64,000 nucleotides of DNA from Taibaiella koreensis (GCF_003545715.1 NZ_QVNU01000005.1:62001-126000), one strand, 5' to 3'; shown: positions 27,311-36,729, counted from the first letter of the stretch. Notes: generated from the sequence alone by a model not told the origin. Made by a program: numbers and translations.

Positions 27311-28678
27311 TTATTTCTTGAAAATTCTAAATATATCCATACCGTTTGCATAAAGCATTAAGCCCAGAAGCAGAACAAGCCCTATAGTTGTGGCTACTTC
27401 AAGCACTTTTTCATTTACCTTACGCCCGGTGATCATTTCAATAAGAGTAAAAAGCACATAACCGCCATCTAACCCGGGGATAGGCAAGAGATTCATAAAA
27501 GCCAGTACAATTGACAGGAAAGCCGTAATGGTCCAAAACGCTTCCCAATTCCATTGCTGCGGAAAGATATTGGCCATTGAAGCAAAGCCACCTAACCCCT
27601 TGTAGGCTTTGGTTTTGAAATCAAGAATCAACCTAAACTGTCTGATATACTTGTTCAACTGTTCCCCGGCCATACGAATACCGGCGGGGAAGCACTCCAG
27701 GAAGCCATAACGATGGGTATCAAGCTTCACCATTCCCAGCTTTTCCATATCAAGTATTGACAGGCCACCTCTCTGTATACCCAAAGTACCCGAATCGCTT
27801 AGCTGGATCTGCGTTTGATAGGATTTACCTTCACGCACATAAACCAAGGACACAAGTTTGCTTTTGTTGGCCAGTCGAATAGAGTCAAATATTACGTTGT
27901 TAGCAATCGCTACACCGTCTAGTACAGTAATATAATCTTTTGCTTTAAGACCGGCCTTATCCGCACTGCTCCCCTTGGTCACCTCGACTATTGTAGGTGC
28001 ATACGCCACACCAAAAAAGGCTTTACGTTTATCGATCATCTGCGAAATATAATCCTTGGGCAGGGTGATCACTTCATGCTTCCCATTCCTTTGTACTGTA
28101 ATCGTTTTGGCATAGATTAATTCATCTATAATATCATCGTAATAATACACCTGTCTGTCATTTACAGAGAGGATATGATCGCCGTCCTTCAATCCGATCT
28201 TGTAGCCTAAAGAGTCCCGTATCTCTATTCCACCCTTCATCTGCGATACAGGCATCCGCTTTTCGCCCCACACAAACAAGATCATAGCATAAATAAGAAT
28301 GGCCAGCAACACATTGACAATAATGCCGCCCAGCATAATGAGCAGGCGCTGCCAGGCTTTCTTGGAACGGAACTCCCAGGGCTCCGGCGGCTTGGCCAGC
28401 GCCTCTTTGTCCATGCTTTCATCTACCATGCCGGCGATCTTAACATAGCCGCCCAGCGGGAACCAGCCAATACCCCATACGGTATCACCGATCTTCTTTT
28501 TGAGTAGTGAAAAGGGAAGAATATTGCTGAAGGGAAAAAGGAAGTCGAAGAACAAATAGAATTTTTCAACCCTGGTCTTGAACAGGCGGGCAAAGAAAAA
28601 ATGCCCTCCTTCATGTAAAACGATCAATAAAGACAGGGCCATTAAAAACTGGACTACCTGCACCCAAACTCCTGACAT
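27311..28678 (-). CDS. rseP: Site-2 intramembrane metalloprotease RseP
   Basis: 455 residues. Zinc motif HEGGH (His22-His26) lies in the first membrane segment. A PDZ domain (VTKGSSADKAGLKAKDYITV, about 235-300) and the second active-site motif LLPIPGLDGGYVLF (about 395-410) in a late helix are present. It cleaves membrane-bound regulators such as anti-sigma factors. It lies 60 bp downstream of dxr, a common Bacteroidota pairing. From about 28,320 to the 3' end, base composition drops sharply (13 of 60 G+C in 27301-27360 against 35 of 60 in 28321-28380), and a second rseP end survives at 26942; the gene looks mosaic by recombination. Confidence 0.95.
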   Translation of the reverse strand: MSGVWVQVVQFLMALSLLIVLHEGGHFFFARLFKTRVEKFYLFFDFLFPFSNILPFSLLKKKIGDTVWGIGWFPLGGYVKIAGMVDESMDKEALAKPPEPWEFRSKKAWQRLLIMLGGIIVNVLLAILIYAMILFVWGEKRMPVSQMKGGIEIRDSLGYKIGLKDGDHILSVNDRQVYYYDDIIDELIYAKTITVQRNGKHEVITLPKDYISQMIDKRKAFFGVAYAPTIVEVTKGSSADKAGLKAKDYITVLDGVAIANNVIFDSIRLANKSKLVSLVYVREGKSYQTQIQLSDSGTLGIQRGGLSILDMEKLGMVKLDTHRYGFLECFPAGIRMAGEQLNKYIRQFRLILDFKTKAYKGLGGFASMANIFPQQWNWEAFWTITAFLSIVLAFMNLLPIPGLDGGYVLFTLIEMITGRKVNEKVLEVATTIGLVLLLGLMLYANGMDIFRIFKK

Positions 28679-28738
28679 ATATTTCTAAATAAGGTTGTTG
28701 ATGTTGTTAGGGATAATAGCGAATGTACGGTATCGCTG

Positions 28739-29908
28739 TCAACTATACAATTGACTGTTCTTTACAAGACGTTCCGTAAGCTTGCGGGTCTCCGCATCTG
28801 TCTGCTCCAATGCTTCCAGGCTGGGATGCTCAATAAAGGCTATATCGCCCAGGGCCTGTTCGATAATATCATTCATTTCGAGAAAACCCACTTTGTTCTG
28901 CAGGAAGGCGTGCACCACGATCTCGTTTGCCGCATTGAGGATGCAGGTGGCATTGCCCCCTTTATACATAGCCTCTTTGGCCAGGGCCAGGTTGCGGAAG
29001 GTTTTATAGTCGGGCTGCTCAAAAGTAAACTTGCCGAAATCGCGGAAGTCGAAACGCTTGAAATCATTAGTCAGGCGCTGCGGAAAAGTAAGGGCGTACT
29101 GTATCGGCAACTTCATATCGGGGAGGCCCAGCTGCGCTTTCAGCGATCCGTCCTTAAACTGTACCAATGAGTGAATGATAGATTGCGGATGGATCACCAC
29201 ATCGATCTGGTCGTTCTCCAGTTCGAAGAGCCACTTCGCTTCGATCATCTCCAGGCCTTTGTTCATCAGGGTTGCGGAGTCAATGGTGATTTTGGCGCCC
29301 ATCGACCAGTTGGGATGCTGCAGGGCATGATCTTTCTTTACATTGACGAGAAAGTTAGGCTTTTTGCCCAGGAAGGGTCCGCCCGATGCCGTAAGGATCA
29401 CTTTATCCACGCTGTCAGCACGTTCGCCTACCAGACATTGGAACAAGGCCGAATGCTCGCTGTCGACCGGCAGGGGAAGAATATTCTTTTCCCTTGCCTT
29501 CTGCATCACGATCTCTCCGGCTACTACCAGCGTTTCCTTATTGGCAATAGCAACCTGCTTGCCGGCATCTATGGCGGCCAGGGTCGAATGCAGCCCGGCA
29601 AAGCCTACGATAGCGGCCAGCACCATATCCACGCTTTCCCATTGCACTACATCGCATAGCGCTTTGGCGCCGCCAAACACTTTTACGTCGGTAGCGCTGA
29701 GCGCCTGCTTCACTTGTTCGTATTGCTGCTCATTGGTTACCACTACGGCATTGGGCTTATATTTTATCGCCTGTTCCGTAAGCAGGGCAGCGTTGTTGTG
29801 CGCGCTCAGTATCTCGACCGAAAACAGGTCGGGATGCGCGTCCACAACGCCAAGGGCCTGCGTACCTACAGATCCGGTAGAACCCAATATAGCTAATCGC
29901 TTCTTCAT
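28739..29908 (-). CDS. dxr: 1-deoxy-D-xylulose-5-phosphate reductoisomerase
   Basis: 389 residues from ATG 29908 (family length about 390). The N-terminal NADPH fold begins KKRLAILGSTGSVGTQAL. Typical blocks are IANKETLVVAGEI, LPVDSEHSALFQCL, TASGGPF, MGAKITIDSATLMNKGLE and HPQSIIHSLVQFKDGS. It converts 1-deoxyxylulose 5-phosphate to 2-C-methylerythritol 4-phosphate in the non-mevalonate isoprenoid pathway. A consensus -7 element precedes it at 29919, and rseP follows in the same direction, probably as one operon. An upstream frame extension to 29944 crosses the promoter and is rejected. Confidence 0.97.
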   Translation of the reverse strand: MKKRLAILGSTGSVGTQALGVVDAHPDLFSVEILSAHNNAALLTEQAIKYKPNAVVVTNEQQYEQVKQALSATDVKVFGGAKALCDVVQWESVDMVLAAIVGFAGLHSTLAAIDAGKQVAIANKETLVVAGEIVMQKAREKNILPLPVDSEHSALFQCLVGERADSVDKVILTASGGPFLGKKPNFLVNVKKDHALQHPNWSMGAKITIDSATLMNKGLEMIEAKWLFELENDQIDVVIHPQSIIHSLVQFKDGSLKAQLGLPDMKLPIQYALTFPQRLTNDFKRFDFRDFGKFTFEQPDYKTFRNLALAKEAMYKGGNATCILNAANEIVVHAFLQNKVGFLEMNDIIEQALGDIAFIEHPSLEALEQTDAETRKLTERLVKNSQLYS

Positions 29909-29918
29909 AGATTGGTCG

Positions 29919-29926
29919 CAAAGGTA
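29919..29926 (-). promoter_or_regulatory. -7 promoter element of dxr-rseP
   Basis: TACCTTTG on the minus strand, exact TAnnTTTG match, 11 bp ahead of ATG 29908. Confidence 0.6.
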
Positions 29927-29997
29927 AAGAATTGAGGGGAACAAAGTTCAGCGCTACCATTTAAAGCAACAGGGCCAGGGAATGGCCTTTTGCACCA

Positions 29998-30027
29998 AAA
30001 AAATACCCCGGAAATGATACCGGGGCA
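29998..30027 (-). terminator. Terminator of the porin gene
   Basis: Stem TACCCCGG with CCGGGGCA around an 8-base loop; on the minus strand followed by TATTTTTTT. Confidence 0.8.
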
Positions 30028-30051
30028 TTGTACAAAACGATGTTAAATTAT

Positions 30052-31419
30052 CTAGAAGCTAAATTGCGCCCTGCAGGTAAAGATACCATCCTTCAGATCT
30101 TTGTCGTAGCCTGTGAGCGCCGTCTTTTCGTTGATCGGATGCTCGTACCAGAACACAAGCTTGAGGTACGCATTGATGTAATAAAGATAGCCGCCGCCTA
30201 TCGTGTTGTAGCGGATATCGGCCGGCGACAGCCCCTTCTCCTTACTGATCTGTTTACCGCTGACGCGGGTATTGGGATCGTACCAATCGAACTTCAGCAC
30301 CACCTGGTGCTGCCAGCTGCCCAGGTGCTGCAGGAAATAAACATAAGCGCCATCGAAAGGACGGGTTGCCAACGGCAAAGCCGCTCCTGCCCCATCGACA
30401 GGATAAGTGCCTGGCGTGGTACTGTTGGTCAGGCTTGCCGTTTGCAATCCTCTTATGTACTCGGCACGGAATTCAGTTTGCCCGTTACGGTTGGGAATTA
30501 CCAGCTGAACATCGGCGCCAAAGTAGCGCCGGCTTCCATTACGGCCGATATTGGAAGCAAGGGAATCGGATTGCATTCTCCATATGCCATCCTGCTGCTG
30601 CATGGTATAGAGGCGTGCATTCTGATTGGTGATGCCGCCGAAATAACCGCTAAGTCCCCCCGATATCTTGGCGCCCATCGACTTGATCAATGTTTGCCGT
30701 CTAGAGCTTATCCTGAAGACAATGTCCTTATGGCTGTCGTACTCCATGGGGCCGGTAAGTCCCTGGCCGTTGTAGACGCCGAGGTCTATAGCAAACCATC
30801 TCATTTTGGAAGTGGCTTTCCGGGGATTGAGGCTGATCATAAAGCCCAGGTCGCGTTCCGTGTTCATGATCGTTTGCGACATGCGGCCACGCTCCGGCGC
30901 CTCCCGGAAGATGGAAGACAGCAGCACCTCATGGCCGAAAGGCCGCGCCATCATACCAGCCGAGAAATGGAAGAGCTCCCATTTGTTTTCGTAATAACGC
31001 CCCCAGAAGTCGCGGATATTCACACCCCGTTCTGTACCGTCAAACTGGAACAGAAAGTAAACTGAGGGCTTACCGTCTTCGGTATAATGCGCAAAGTCGG
31101 TACGCAAACGGCCGCGACGCAAGCGGAAACGGTTGTCGGAGTTGGCGCCCCAGTCCCCACCCTGGAATATATTGGGACTACCCTTGGATTCGGCATACTG
31201 AAACTGCGGCTGAAGATAGCCGCTGAAGCCGATCTGGCCGAACTTATTGTACAGCGACAGCATATTCTTACCCATGCGGGTAGAAGTATCGATCATGTCT
31301 GTCAATAGCTTGCCGTTGTACAACGACGATTGTATGTCCGTTTTCAGGTTTTGGGAGAAGGCAGTTGAGCCGCTAAGCACACATAAAATAAGCGAGTAAA
31401 AAAGTAAAGTTTTCTTCAA
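30052..31419 (-). CDS. OprO/OprP-type outer-membrane porin
   Basis: 455 residues, start codon TTG at 31419, which directly begins a signal peptide KKTLLFYSLILCVLSGSTAFSQ; no nearby ATG would keep it. The mature part has a short helical start, then GQIGFSGYLQPQFQYAES, RFRLRRGRLRTDF and YFLFQFDGTERGVNIRDFWGRYY, as in phosphate-selective porins O and P (16-stranded barrels that trimerise). The chain ends in FTCRAQFSF with the usual C-terminal Phe. It may take up phosphate or another anion; substrate cannot be told from sequence. Single-gene unit. Confidence 0.88.
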   Translation of the reverse strand: MKKTLLFYSLILCVLSGSTAFSQNLKTDIQSSLYNGKLLTDMIDTSTRMGKNMLSLYNKFGQIGFSGYLQPQFQYAESKGSPNIFQGGDWGANSDNRFRLRRGRLRTDFAHYTEDGKPSVYFLFQFDGTERGVNIRDFWGRYYENKWELFHFSAGMMARPFGHEVLLSSIFREAPERGRMSQTIMNTERDLGFMISLNPRKATSKMRWFAIDLGVYNGQGLTGPMEYDSHKDIVFRISSRRQTLIKSMGAKISGGLSGYFGGITNQNARLYTMQQQDGIWRMQSDSLASNIGRNGSRRYFGADVQLVIPNRNGQTEFRAEYIRGLQTASLTNSTTPGTYPVDGAGAALPLATRPFDGAYVYFLQHLGSWQHQVVLKFDWYDPNTRVSGKQISKEKGLSPADIRYNTIGGGYLYYINAYLKLVFWYEHPINEKTALTGYDKDLKDGIFTCRAQFSF

Positions 31420-31545
31420 ACGTCAGATTTTTGGCCGCTAAAGTATCCGAATATTGTTAATCGGTTGTTTATGTCGTCAAAAGAAACAATTACTTAACCT
31501 TAAAGATACATTGAATTAATGTAATGATAATAATTTGGTAACATT

Positions 31546-31875
31546 TCATTCATCGGCCAACGATGCCGGGTCCCAGAACAGCCTATCAAAATCCACCACC
31601 TTATCATTTTTTACCCGTATCCCTTCCTGCTCGAGCAGCTCCTGCATTCTTGTAAGCGTAGCAAAATGGTGCTTGCCGGTCAACAGCCCCTTGCTGTTAA
31701 GTACCCGGTGCGCCGGCACATCGGGATAAGGGCCGGCAGCATGCATGGCCCAGCCTACGATACGTGCCGAACCGCCCGTTCCGATACACCTTGCGATCGC
31801 ACCGAACGAGGTTACCCGCCCTTCCGGAATATGCCTTACGATATCAAATATGAGGTCGAATAATGCATCCTTCAT
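31546..31875 (-). CDS. Alkyltransferase-like DNA-binding protein (no active-site Cys)
   Basis: 109 residues, the length of free-standing alkyltransferase-like (ATL) proteins. The fold of the C-terminal domain of O6-methylguanine methyltransferase is clear: IPEGRVTSFGAIARCIG, GSARIVGWAMHAA, then VPAHRVLNSKGLLTGKHHF. In true methyltransferases the motif is PCHRV with the acceptor cysteine; here the Cys is Ala. ATL proteins bind O6-alkylguanine and pass it to nucleotide excision repair without repairing it themselves. Neighbours give no further hint. Confidence 0.88.
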   Translation of the reverse strand: MKDALFDLIFDIVRHIPEGRVTSFGAIARCIGTGGSARIVGWAMHAAGPYPDVPAHRVLNSKGLLTGKHHFATLTRMQELLEQEGIRVKNDKVVDFDRLFWDPASLADE

Positions 31876-31947
31876 AAGTAAGGACTATATAATTGGTGAT
31901 AGAATTTAAAGGAAAGGTCCGGTATCCGGGCAAAGCCTTTTCTATGC

Positions 31948-32130
31948 CTACCGTTCCGTTTTCTCCTTCAGCAGTTGGGTCCGCCGCGGCTCCGGTACAT
32001 TTTGATAATCATAGGGGCAATGCCTGCAGCCATTGCCGCAGCAATAGCCGCGGTGCAGCAGGTAATGTGCCGTCAGCACCATTTTCCCTTCCTCGTTGAA
32101 ATAATAATCGATCCCTTCTTCGATCTTCAT
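31948..32130 (-). CDS. Small Cys-rich protein, DUF5522-like
   Basis: 60 residues from ATG 32130. A start at 32166 is rejected since it would run into the terminator at 32152-32184. Five cysteines cluster in HRGYCCGNGCRHCPYDYQN, which matches my memory of the DUF5522 family and suggests metal binding. No known function. It follows the TPR gene in the same direction. Confidence 0.7.
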   Translation of the reverse strand: MKIEEGIDYYFNEEGKMVLTAHYLLHRGYCCGNGCRHCPYDYQNVPEPRRTQLLKEKTER

Positions 32131-32151
32131 CTGTACCCTGGAGTTAAAACA

Positions 32152-32184
32152 AAAAAGGTTGTCCACTGCACGCAGCCGACAACC
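32152..32184 (-). terminator. Terminator of the TPR gene
   Basis: GGTTGTC/GACAACC stem, on the minus strand followed by TTTTTTG. Confidence 0.7.
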
Positions 32185-32210
32185 CCTTGTATCTGACGAC
32201 GGAGCGCCGG

Positions 32211-32864
32211 CTATCCCGGTATCCGGGACATATACTTTTTCATTTCATTCAATTGCTCCACGATCTGCTCATTCTTGGGCTTGGCTGCTTTTGCTTTACC
32301 ATAGTAGAATTTAGAGCCTTTAAAATCGCGACGCTGCAGGCAGATAGAGGCTAGCTGCAGGTAAGCGGTGGCATTGCTATCCGCATCGGGCAAGCCACTT
32401 TTTACGGCTTTACGCAAATGCTCGTAAGCTTCTTTCATATTGCCTTTACGATAGGAGATGGAGCCCAATTGCAGCAAAGCGGTGCCCTGGAAGTCCTTGT
32501 CGGCTACGCCGGCTTCCAACCCTTTGCGTAGTTCTGCCTCGGCGGCATCCAGATCGTCGCCCATAGTCGAAAAATTGGCTTTCAACATATAATAAGCAGA
32601 CCGGATGGGCTTGTACAGCAGGTTGGGGTATTTTACCCTCTTCAATATCTTTTGTGCACCCTCCACATCACCGGCTTCGATATAACGCTGCATAATGGTA
32701 ACCGGTCCTACCATAAAATGGGCCACCACCATCAGCACCGCGATCAGCATGGGCAGCCAGCCCAACCACCAGGTTACTTTAAAGCCCAGCAAAAATCCCA
32801 GGGCAAGCATGACTACTGCAAGGCCTAAACGGTTGAATACAATAAAACGACGTAACGCGAACAT
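32211..32864 (-). CDS. Membrane-anchored TPR protein
   Basis: 217 residues from ATG 32864. Two hydrophobic helices (about 12-32 and 34-55: LGLAVVMLALGFLLGF, WLPMLIAVLMVVAHFMVG) anchor it to the inner membrane. The remainder is three or more TPR-like helix pairs (GDVEGAQKILKRVKYPNLL, DLDAAEAELRKGLEAG, GNMKEAYEHLRKAVKSGLPD, DFKGSKFYYGKAKAAKP), a protein-protein interaction scaffold. Common in Bacteroidota, partner unknown. Promoter at 32886. Confidence 0.8.
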   Translation of the reverse strand: MFALRRFIVFNRLGLAVVMLALGFLLGFKVTWWLGWLPMLIAVLMVVAHFMVGPVTIMQRYIEAGDVEGAQKILKRVKYPNLLYKPIRSAYYMLKANFSTMGDDLDAAEAELRKGLEAGVADKDFQGTALLQLGSISYRKGNMKEAYEHLRKAVKSGLPDADSNATAYLQLASICLQRRDFKGSKFYYGKAKAAKPKNEQIVEQLNEMKKYMSRIPG

Positions 32865-32885
32865 AAAAGGGTTTCAATTGGAGCG

Positions 32886-32893
32886 CAAAGGTA
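32886..32893 (-). promoter_or_regulatory. -7 promoter element of the TPR gene
   Basis: TACCTTTG on the minus strand, exact match, 22 bp ahead of ATG 32864. Confidence 0.6.
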
Positions 32894-33223
32894 GTACAAT
32901 TAATGCCGCCCGGCAAGAGGCGGCAACAAAGGCCCTATCCTATTTTAGCCATGGCCTATAATTGCCTGCGAAAGCATATTGCACATTTATTAACAATTCA
33001 AAAGAGCGTCCCGATAAGGATAAGCGCTTCCAGATCGCTTTATTTCTTTACATAAAGCATGAACAAACATATAAATATTCGTTTGACTTACTGCTGCTTA
33101 CAGTAAAATAACCGTTCGTAAACAATTTAATACCGTTTGTAAAATTCCATTACATTTTTAATTATTCATTTTGCTATTTCGCAACATTGTACAAATATTA
33201 ACAAAACAAACAAATTGTATTTC
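32894..33223. other. 330-bp AT-rich intergenic region
   Basis: Between divergent genes. It must hold the promoter of the lipoprotein at 33224. TACCGTTTG near 33131 and TATTTCGC near 33173 resemble -7 elements but neither matches cleanly. Nothing else seen. Confidence 0.4.
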
Positions 33224-33463
33224 ATGAAAAAATTTGCCCTCATTGCAATGATCGCCTTCGTTGGCGCATCCTCTATCACCTTCACCTCCTGCAGCAAGAA
33301 GAAAGATTGGAGCTGTGACTGTACGATTTCCGGTTTAGCAGGCGGTACGCCCATCCTGGACAAGAAAAAGGGTGATGCAGAAAAAATGTGCGACGACATT
33401 GAAAGCCAGGGAAACACTTTGATCCCCGGAAGCACTACCTGCTCTCTGACAGAAAAGAAATAA
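33224..33463 (+). CDS. Small lipoprotein, unknown function
   Basis: 79 residues from ATG 33224 (MKKFALIAMIAFVGASS...). The lipobox is TFTSC followed by SKKK. The mature part is about 55 residues with four Cys (WSCDCTISG, MCDDIE, TTCSLTEKK), so two disulfides are possible in the periplasm. I do not recognise a family. Ended by a strong terminator; single-gene unit. Confidence 0.75.
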   Translation: MKKFALIAMIAFVGASSITFTSCSKKKDWSCDCTISGLAGGTPILDKKKGDAEKMCDDIESQGNTLIPGSTTCSLTEKK

Positions 33464-33488
33464 GTTTTATCATCTTATTCGATAAAAA

Positions 33489-33515
33489 GAAAGGTCGGGA
33501 AATTCCCGGCCTTTC
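33489..33515 (+). terminator. Terminator between convergent genes
   Basis: GAAAGGTCGGG pairs with CCCGGCCTTTC, loop AAATT; serves both the lipoprotein and the collagen-like gene. Confidence 0.85.
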
Positions 33516-33542
33516 ATTTGAATAATAACAATGTAGAAGAGT

Positions 33543-35795
33543 TTATTTACTTGCTTTTTTCAGCTCGGCTCCGGCAGTACCGGGAGCGGACGCCGCTTTG
33601 GTTTCCCGTACAGGCGGATGTTGCTCAAACTTGCCTTCTGCAACCTGGTGTTGCCTGGGCAGGGTAACGGCATCTATGCTCTTGCTTTCAGGCTGTCCCC
33701 ACTCTGCGGCATGCAGGTAGTGTCCTTTCATTTCCGGCTCTTTCTCCACTTCGGCCACTACACGGTGTGCATTGGCATATTTATCGTGACGGATACCGGT
33801 GATCTGCCAGCTTACTTTTACTTGCGGTGCATTGGTCTTGATCAGGAATTGACCATTGTGCATTTCCTCCGCGATGATGGCCTGGGCAAATGTCCCGATC
33901 ACGGTCAGCTGGTAGCGGAATTCTTCGTTCAACGCTTCAAAATAAGCAGGCATTTTCACCACAGCGACACCTTGCGCATCGGTAGTTACATTACCGTTGT
34001 AGATATTCATCATATCGGGGCTTTCTACGAAGCTATGGTACAGGTATTTGTTCTCCGGGTCCAGCGGATGGTCGATCTTAAAGGTACCGCTGCCCTTGGC
34101 TATGGAGCCGGTGATCTGGACATTGCCGGAAAAATAACCGGCATAATTGGTCGTTGCGCCGGAAGCAAAGCCATATACCCCATAACGTACAGTGGGTACG
34201 GTAGCGCCACCCACGGTTTGCGCATTACCATAGACGCCATAAGTATTACCGATACCAGTAGTCGCGGCAAAGGAGGCATTTTTATTATAGCCTACAACAC
34301 CTATGCCGCCTACCGAACCGCCCATAACGCCGGCCGTATTGGCCGATCCGTAAACGCCGAGGTCCTGGTTACCCACGCCAAATATAGTATTGGCATCCTG
34401 GTTGTTCACACCGTTGTAGCCGGTACCTTGTACGCCCACGCCATAGTTGCTGCCGTTGTAGCTGCCAAACACACCCGCTTTAAGACAGCCCTGAGCGGTA
34501 TAGGAGTAACCGGATATGGTCGCAAAAGTATCGATGGCCGGTACCGGAGTAGCCGGCTGGGTCACCATTAGTCTGCCTGTAGGTGTGCTGGTACCGAAGC
34601 CGGAAGAACCGGTGGAAACCACAATACCACGACCGGTAACACCACCGTCAAAGAAGCCGGCTACACCGGCGCCGGTAGCCACACCCCAGATACCGTTACC
34701 GGTACCGCTGCTTACCCCTACGGTACCGCCGAGGGTACCGGTCGATAAGCCGTACACGCCATTCTGTGTGCCACTCACACCTATCACACCAATGCCGGTA
34801 GTAGATTCTCCATAAATAGCACCAGCTGTAGCAATGCTGGTTGCGGGGGTACCTGTAAGGGTAGCCCGGGCTGCATTGCCAATACTGCCTGCAGTGATCT
34901 GGAACTTGATATTGGGGCTCAGCGTGGGTGTATTGAGGCCTACGCTGGTACCGTCATCGGTGAGCTGGGAATTTACGCCTGTCGTGGCCGTACCGAATTT
35001 GATGAGTGTATTGGCTGTACCGTTGATATTGGCCGAGCCGGCTGGACCAACAGGACCCACGGGGCCAGCAACACCGGCTGGACCTACCGGGCCTACGGGG
35101 CCAATGGGACCAATAGGGCCTACAGCACCCACAGGACCAGCTGCGCCGGCAGGACCGGTAGCACCCACGGGACCTACAGGGCCTACGGGACCAAGGGGAC
35201 CAGCGGGGCCCACAGGACCGGCAATACCCATAGCCCCGGCGGGACCTGCAGGGCCTACAGGACCAAGCGGACCATCGGCGCCGGTAGCACCTATAGGACC
35301 AATGGGGCCTACGGGACCCACAGCTCCGGTAGCACCCACGGGTCCATCGGCGCCGGTGGGGCCGGCAGGGCCGGTAGCGCCTGCCGGTCCGGGCGTACCG
35401 CTGGCGGCATACATAGCATAGGGCACGCTAAGCAGCTGGCTGGCGCCCAGGTCGGTATAATTGGTACCGCCGGCCGGGTCCAGTTCCACTTTGATATATT
35501 TATCACCAGTCGACCAGTCTACGTCGCCCAAGGTGCCGGTAACAGGTGTACCGGCGCCGATGGCAACGGAATACAGGCCATAGGCATTGGTAACGGCCGA
35601 TTGGGTTTCGACATAAACAGGCGTACCGGTCGCACTGTCGCTCAGGATGCTGATACGCATCCCTAAGCTTTGGCTGACCAGCGGCGCGCCGGAGCCATTG
35701 CGCGCAATACCCTGGTAGTTGAATTTGGCGGGGATCTGTGCCTGCGCCAGAAGGAAGGAAGAGACCAATAAGGCGCTGAGTAGTATTTTTTTCAT
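33543..35795 (-). CDS. Secreted collagen-like repeat protein
   Basis: 750 residues from ATG 35795 with signal peptide [20 protein letters not shown]. Residues 21-130 form a domain seen at the front of Bacteroidota surface proteins ([20 protein letters not shown] ... [12 protein letters not shown]). Next are about 41 Gly-X-Y triplets without a break ([18 protein letters not shown]), able to form a collagen triple helix; Pro is common in X, and charged residues are nearly absent. A long beta-rich part with GVYG/GVGVQG-type repeats (about 300-560) and a C-terminal domain follow; no T9SS tail is seen. It shares an operon with the T9SS protein upstream (47-bp gap). Likely a trimeric surface fibre. 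Confidence 0.85.
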   Translation of the reverse strand: MKKILLSALLVSSFLLAQAQIPAKFNYQGIARNGSGAPLVSQSLGMRISILSDSATGTPVYVETQSAVTNAYGLYSVAIGAGTPVTGTLGDVDWSTGDKYIKVELDPAGGTNYTDLGASQLLSVPYAMYAASGTPGPAGATGPAGPTGADGPVGATGAVGPVGPIGPIGATGADGPLGPVGPAGPAGAMGIAGPVGPAGPLGPVGPVGPVGATGPAGAAGPVGAVGPIGPIGPVGPVGPAGVAGPVGPVGPAGSANINGTANTLIKFGTATTGVNSQLTDDGTSVGLNTPTLSPNIKFQITAGSIGNAARATLTGTPATSIATAGAIYGESTTGIGVIGVSGTQNGVYGLSTGTLGGTVGVSSGTGNGIWGVATGAGVAGFFDGGVTGRGIVVSTGSSGFGTSTPTGRLMVTQPATPVPAIDTFATISGYSYTAQGCLKAGVFGSYNGSNYGVGVQGTGYNGVNNQDANTIFGVGNQDLGVYGSANTAGVMGGSVGGIGVVGYNKNASFAATTGIGNTYGVYGNAQTVGGATVPTVRYGVYGFASGATTNYAGYFSGNVQITGSIAKGSGTFKIDHPLDPENKYLYHSFVESPDMMNIYNGNVTTDAQGVAVVKMPAYFEALNEEFRYQLTVIGTFAQAIIAEEMHNGQFLIKTNAPQVKVSWQITGIRHDKYANAHRVVAEVEKEPEMKGHYLHAAEWGQPESKSIDAVTLPRQHQVAEGKFEQHPPVRETKAASAPGTAGAELKKASK

Positions 35796-35842
35796 TGTAA
35801 GGGTTTTTCAGGAATGGGAAAAAAGGTGATGGGGATTAATGG

Positions 35843-36355
35843 TTATTGTATTTTCTGGATCTTAAATGTGCCGTTACGCGACGCTCCCTGCTGTTTCCAG
35901 GTAATGCTCAGGTGGTATTGCCCCTGCGCATATGCCGCCATAGAGATCTCCTGTCTTTCATTACCGGCTTGCAGTGCAAACTCACGGCTGAAGAGTTGCC
36001 GGCCCAGGGCGTCGTAGAGTACGCAGCTAAGCTTGCCGGCTTTATTAAAACGGGGCTGGAGCAGCAGGATCGTTGTGGCCGGATTAGGGAATACGAGCAG
36101 GTCGTTGGCGTCGAGGCCCTGCCCATGCACCCCTACACCATCGTCGTGAAAGGGTTGCAATACGCCGGGAGTAACGACAAGCGTGGGTGAGACGAAGCTA
36201 TTGCTGCCGATGCCGCCGATAGCATATTCATAGCTGTTTCCGGTGATCTGCCTGCCGCCACCGGAGGCATTCAGCTCAGCCGGGCCTATGCTTTGTGCCC
36301 TGGCCTGAAGCGCCAGGCAGCACAAGCCGGTACATATCATGTAAATTGGTTTCAT
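35843..36355 (-). CDS. Small T9SS-sorted protein
   Basis: 170 residues from ATG 36355 (MKPIYMICTGLCCLALQARAQ). About 65 residues (SIGPAELNASGGGRQITGNS ... VTPGVLQPF) precede a sorting tail starting LVFPNPATTILLLQPRFNKA and ending TFKIQKIQ. The short forward part is the type seen in small surface proteins encoded beside collagen-like or tail-fibre-like partners. First gene of the operon with the collagen-like protein. Confidence 0.8.
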   Translation of the reverse strand: MKPIYMICTGLCCLALQARAQSIGPAELNASGGGRQITGNSYEYAIGGIGSNSFVSPTLVVTPGVLQPFHDDGVGVHGQGLDANDLLVFPNPATTILLLQPRFNKAGKLSCVLYDALGRQLFSREFALQAGNERQEISMAAYAQGQYHLSITWKQQGASRNGTFKIQKIQ

Positions 36356-36700
36356 ACGATAAGGTCGATAGGTTAAAAAAAATGAATGTTGAAAGGAAAG
36401 GCCGGTCTACACTTCAGTTACATATTCCGCTTGGAGAACGTTGATCAAAGGACGGGCGCGCACCGCCGGTTGACAGGTACAAAATTAAATTTATCATGCT
36501 ATATAACAAATTGCCAACAAAAGCGCTGCAATCTAAAACAAGACTAATTGGTCCCGTATTTAACTTATTATCAAATAGTTAAGAAGCAATTCGCCACACC
36601 ATACATATTTGAAAAATACGTATTAAAGCGGAGGCTTTTGGCCATTAAAAGAGGGCTAAGAGGAGACATTTGAATTGTTTTTTTATGCAAAAAAGCATCT
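36356..36700. other. Intergenic region upstream of the collagen operon
   Basis: AT-rich, with no gene and no clear -7 element; the operon promoter must lie here. Confidence 0.4.
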
Positions 36701-36729
36701 CACCTGTAGCTTTGTTTTAGCTCGAATAC

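Noticed and set aside
28751-29927. Plus-strand frames of 139-194 codons across dxr
   Set aside because: Antisense to a gene with all Dxr motifs.
30028-31065. 345-codon plus-strand frame opposite the porin
   Set aside because: Antisense shadow; the minus strand has a clear signal peptide and porin motifs.
31948-32166. 72-residue start for the Cys-rich protein at 32166
   Set aside because: The added 12 codons overlap the terminator of the preceding gene; ATG 32130 is better.
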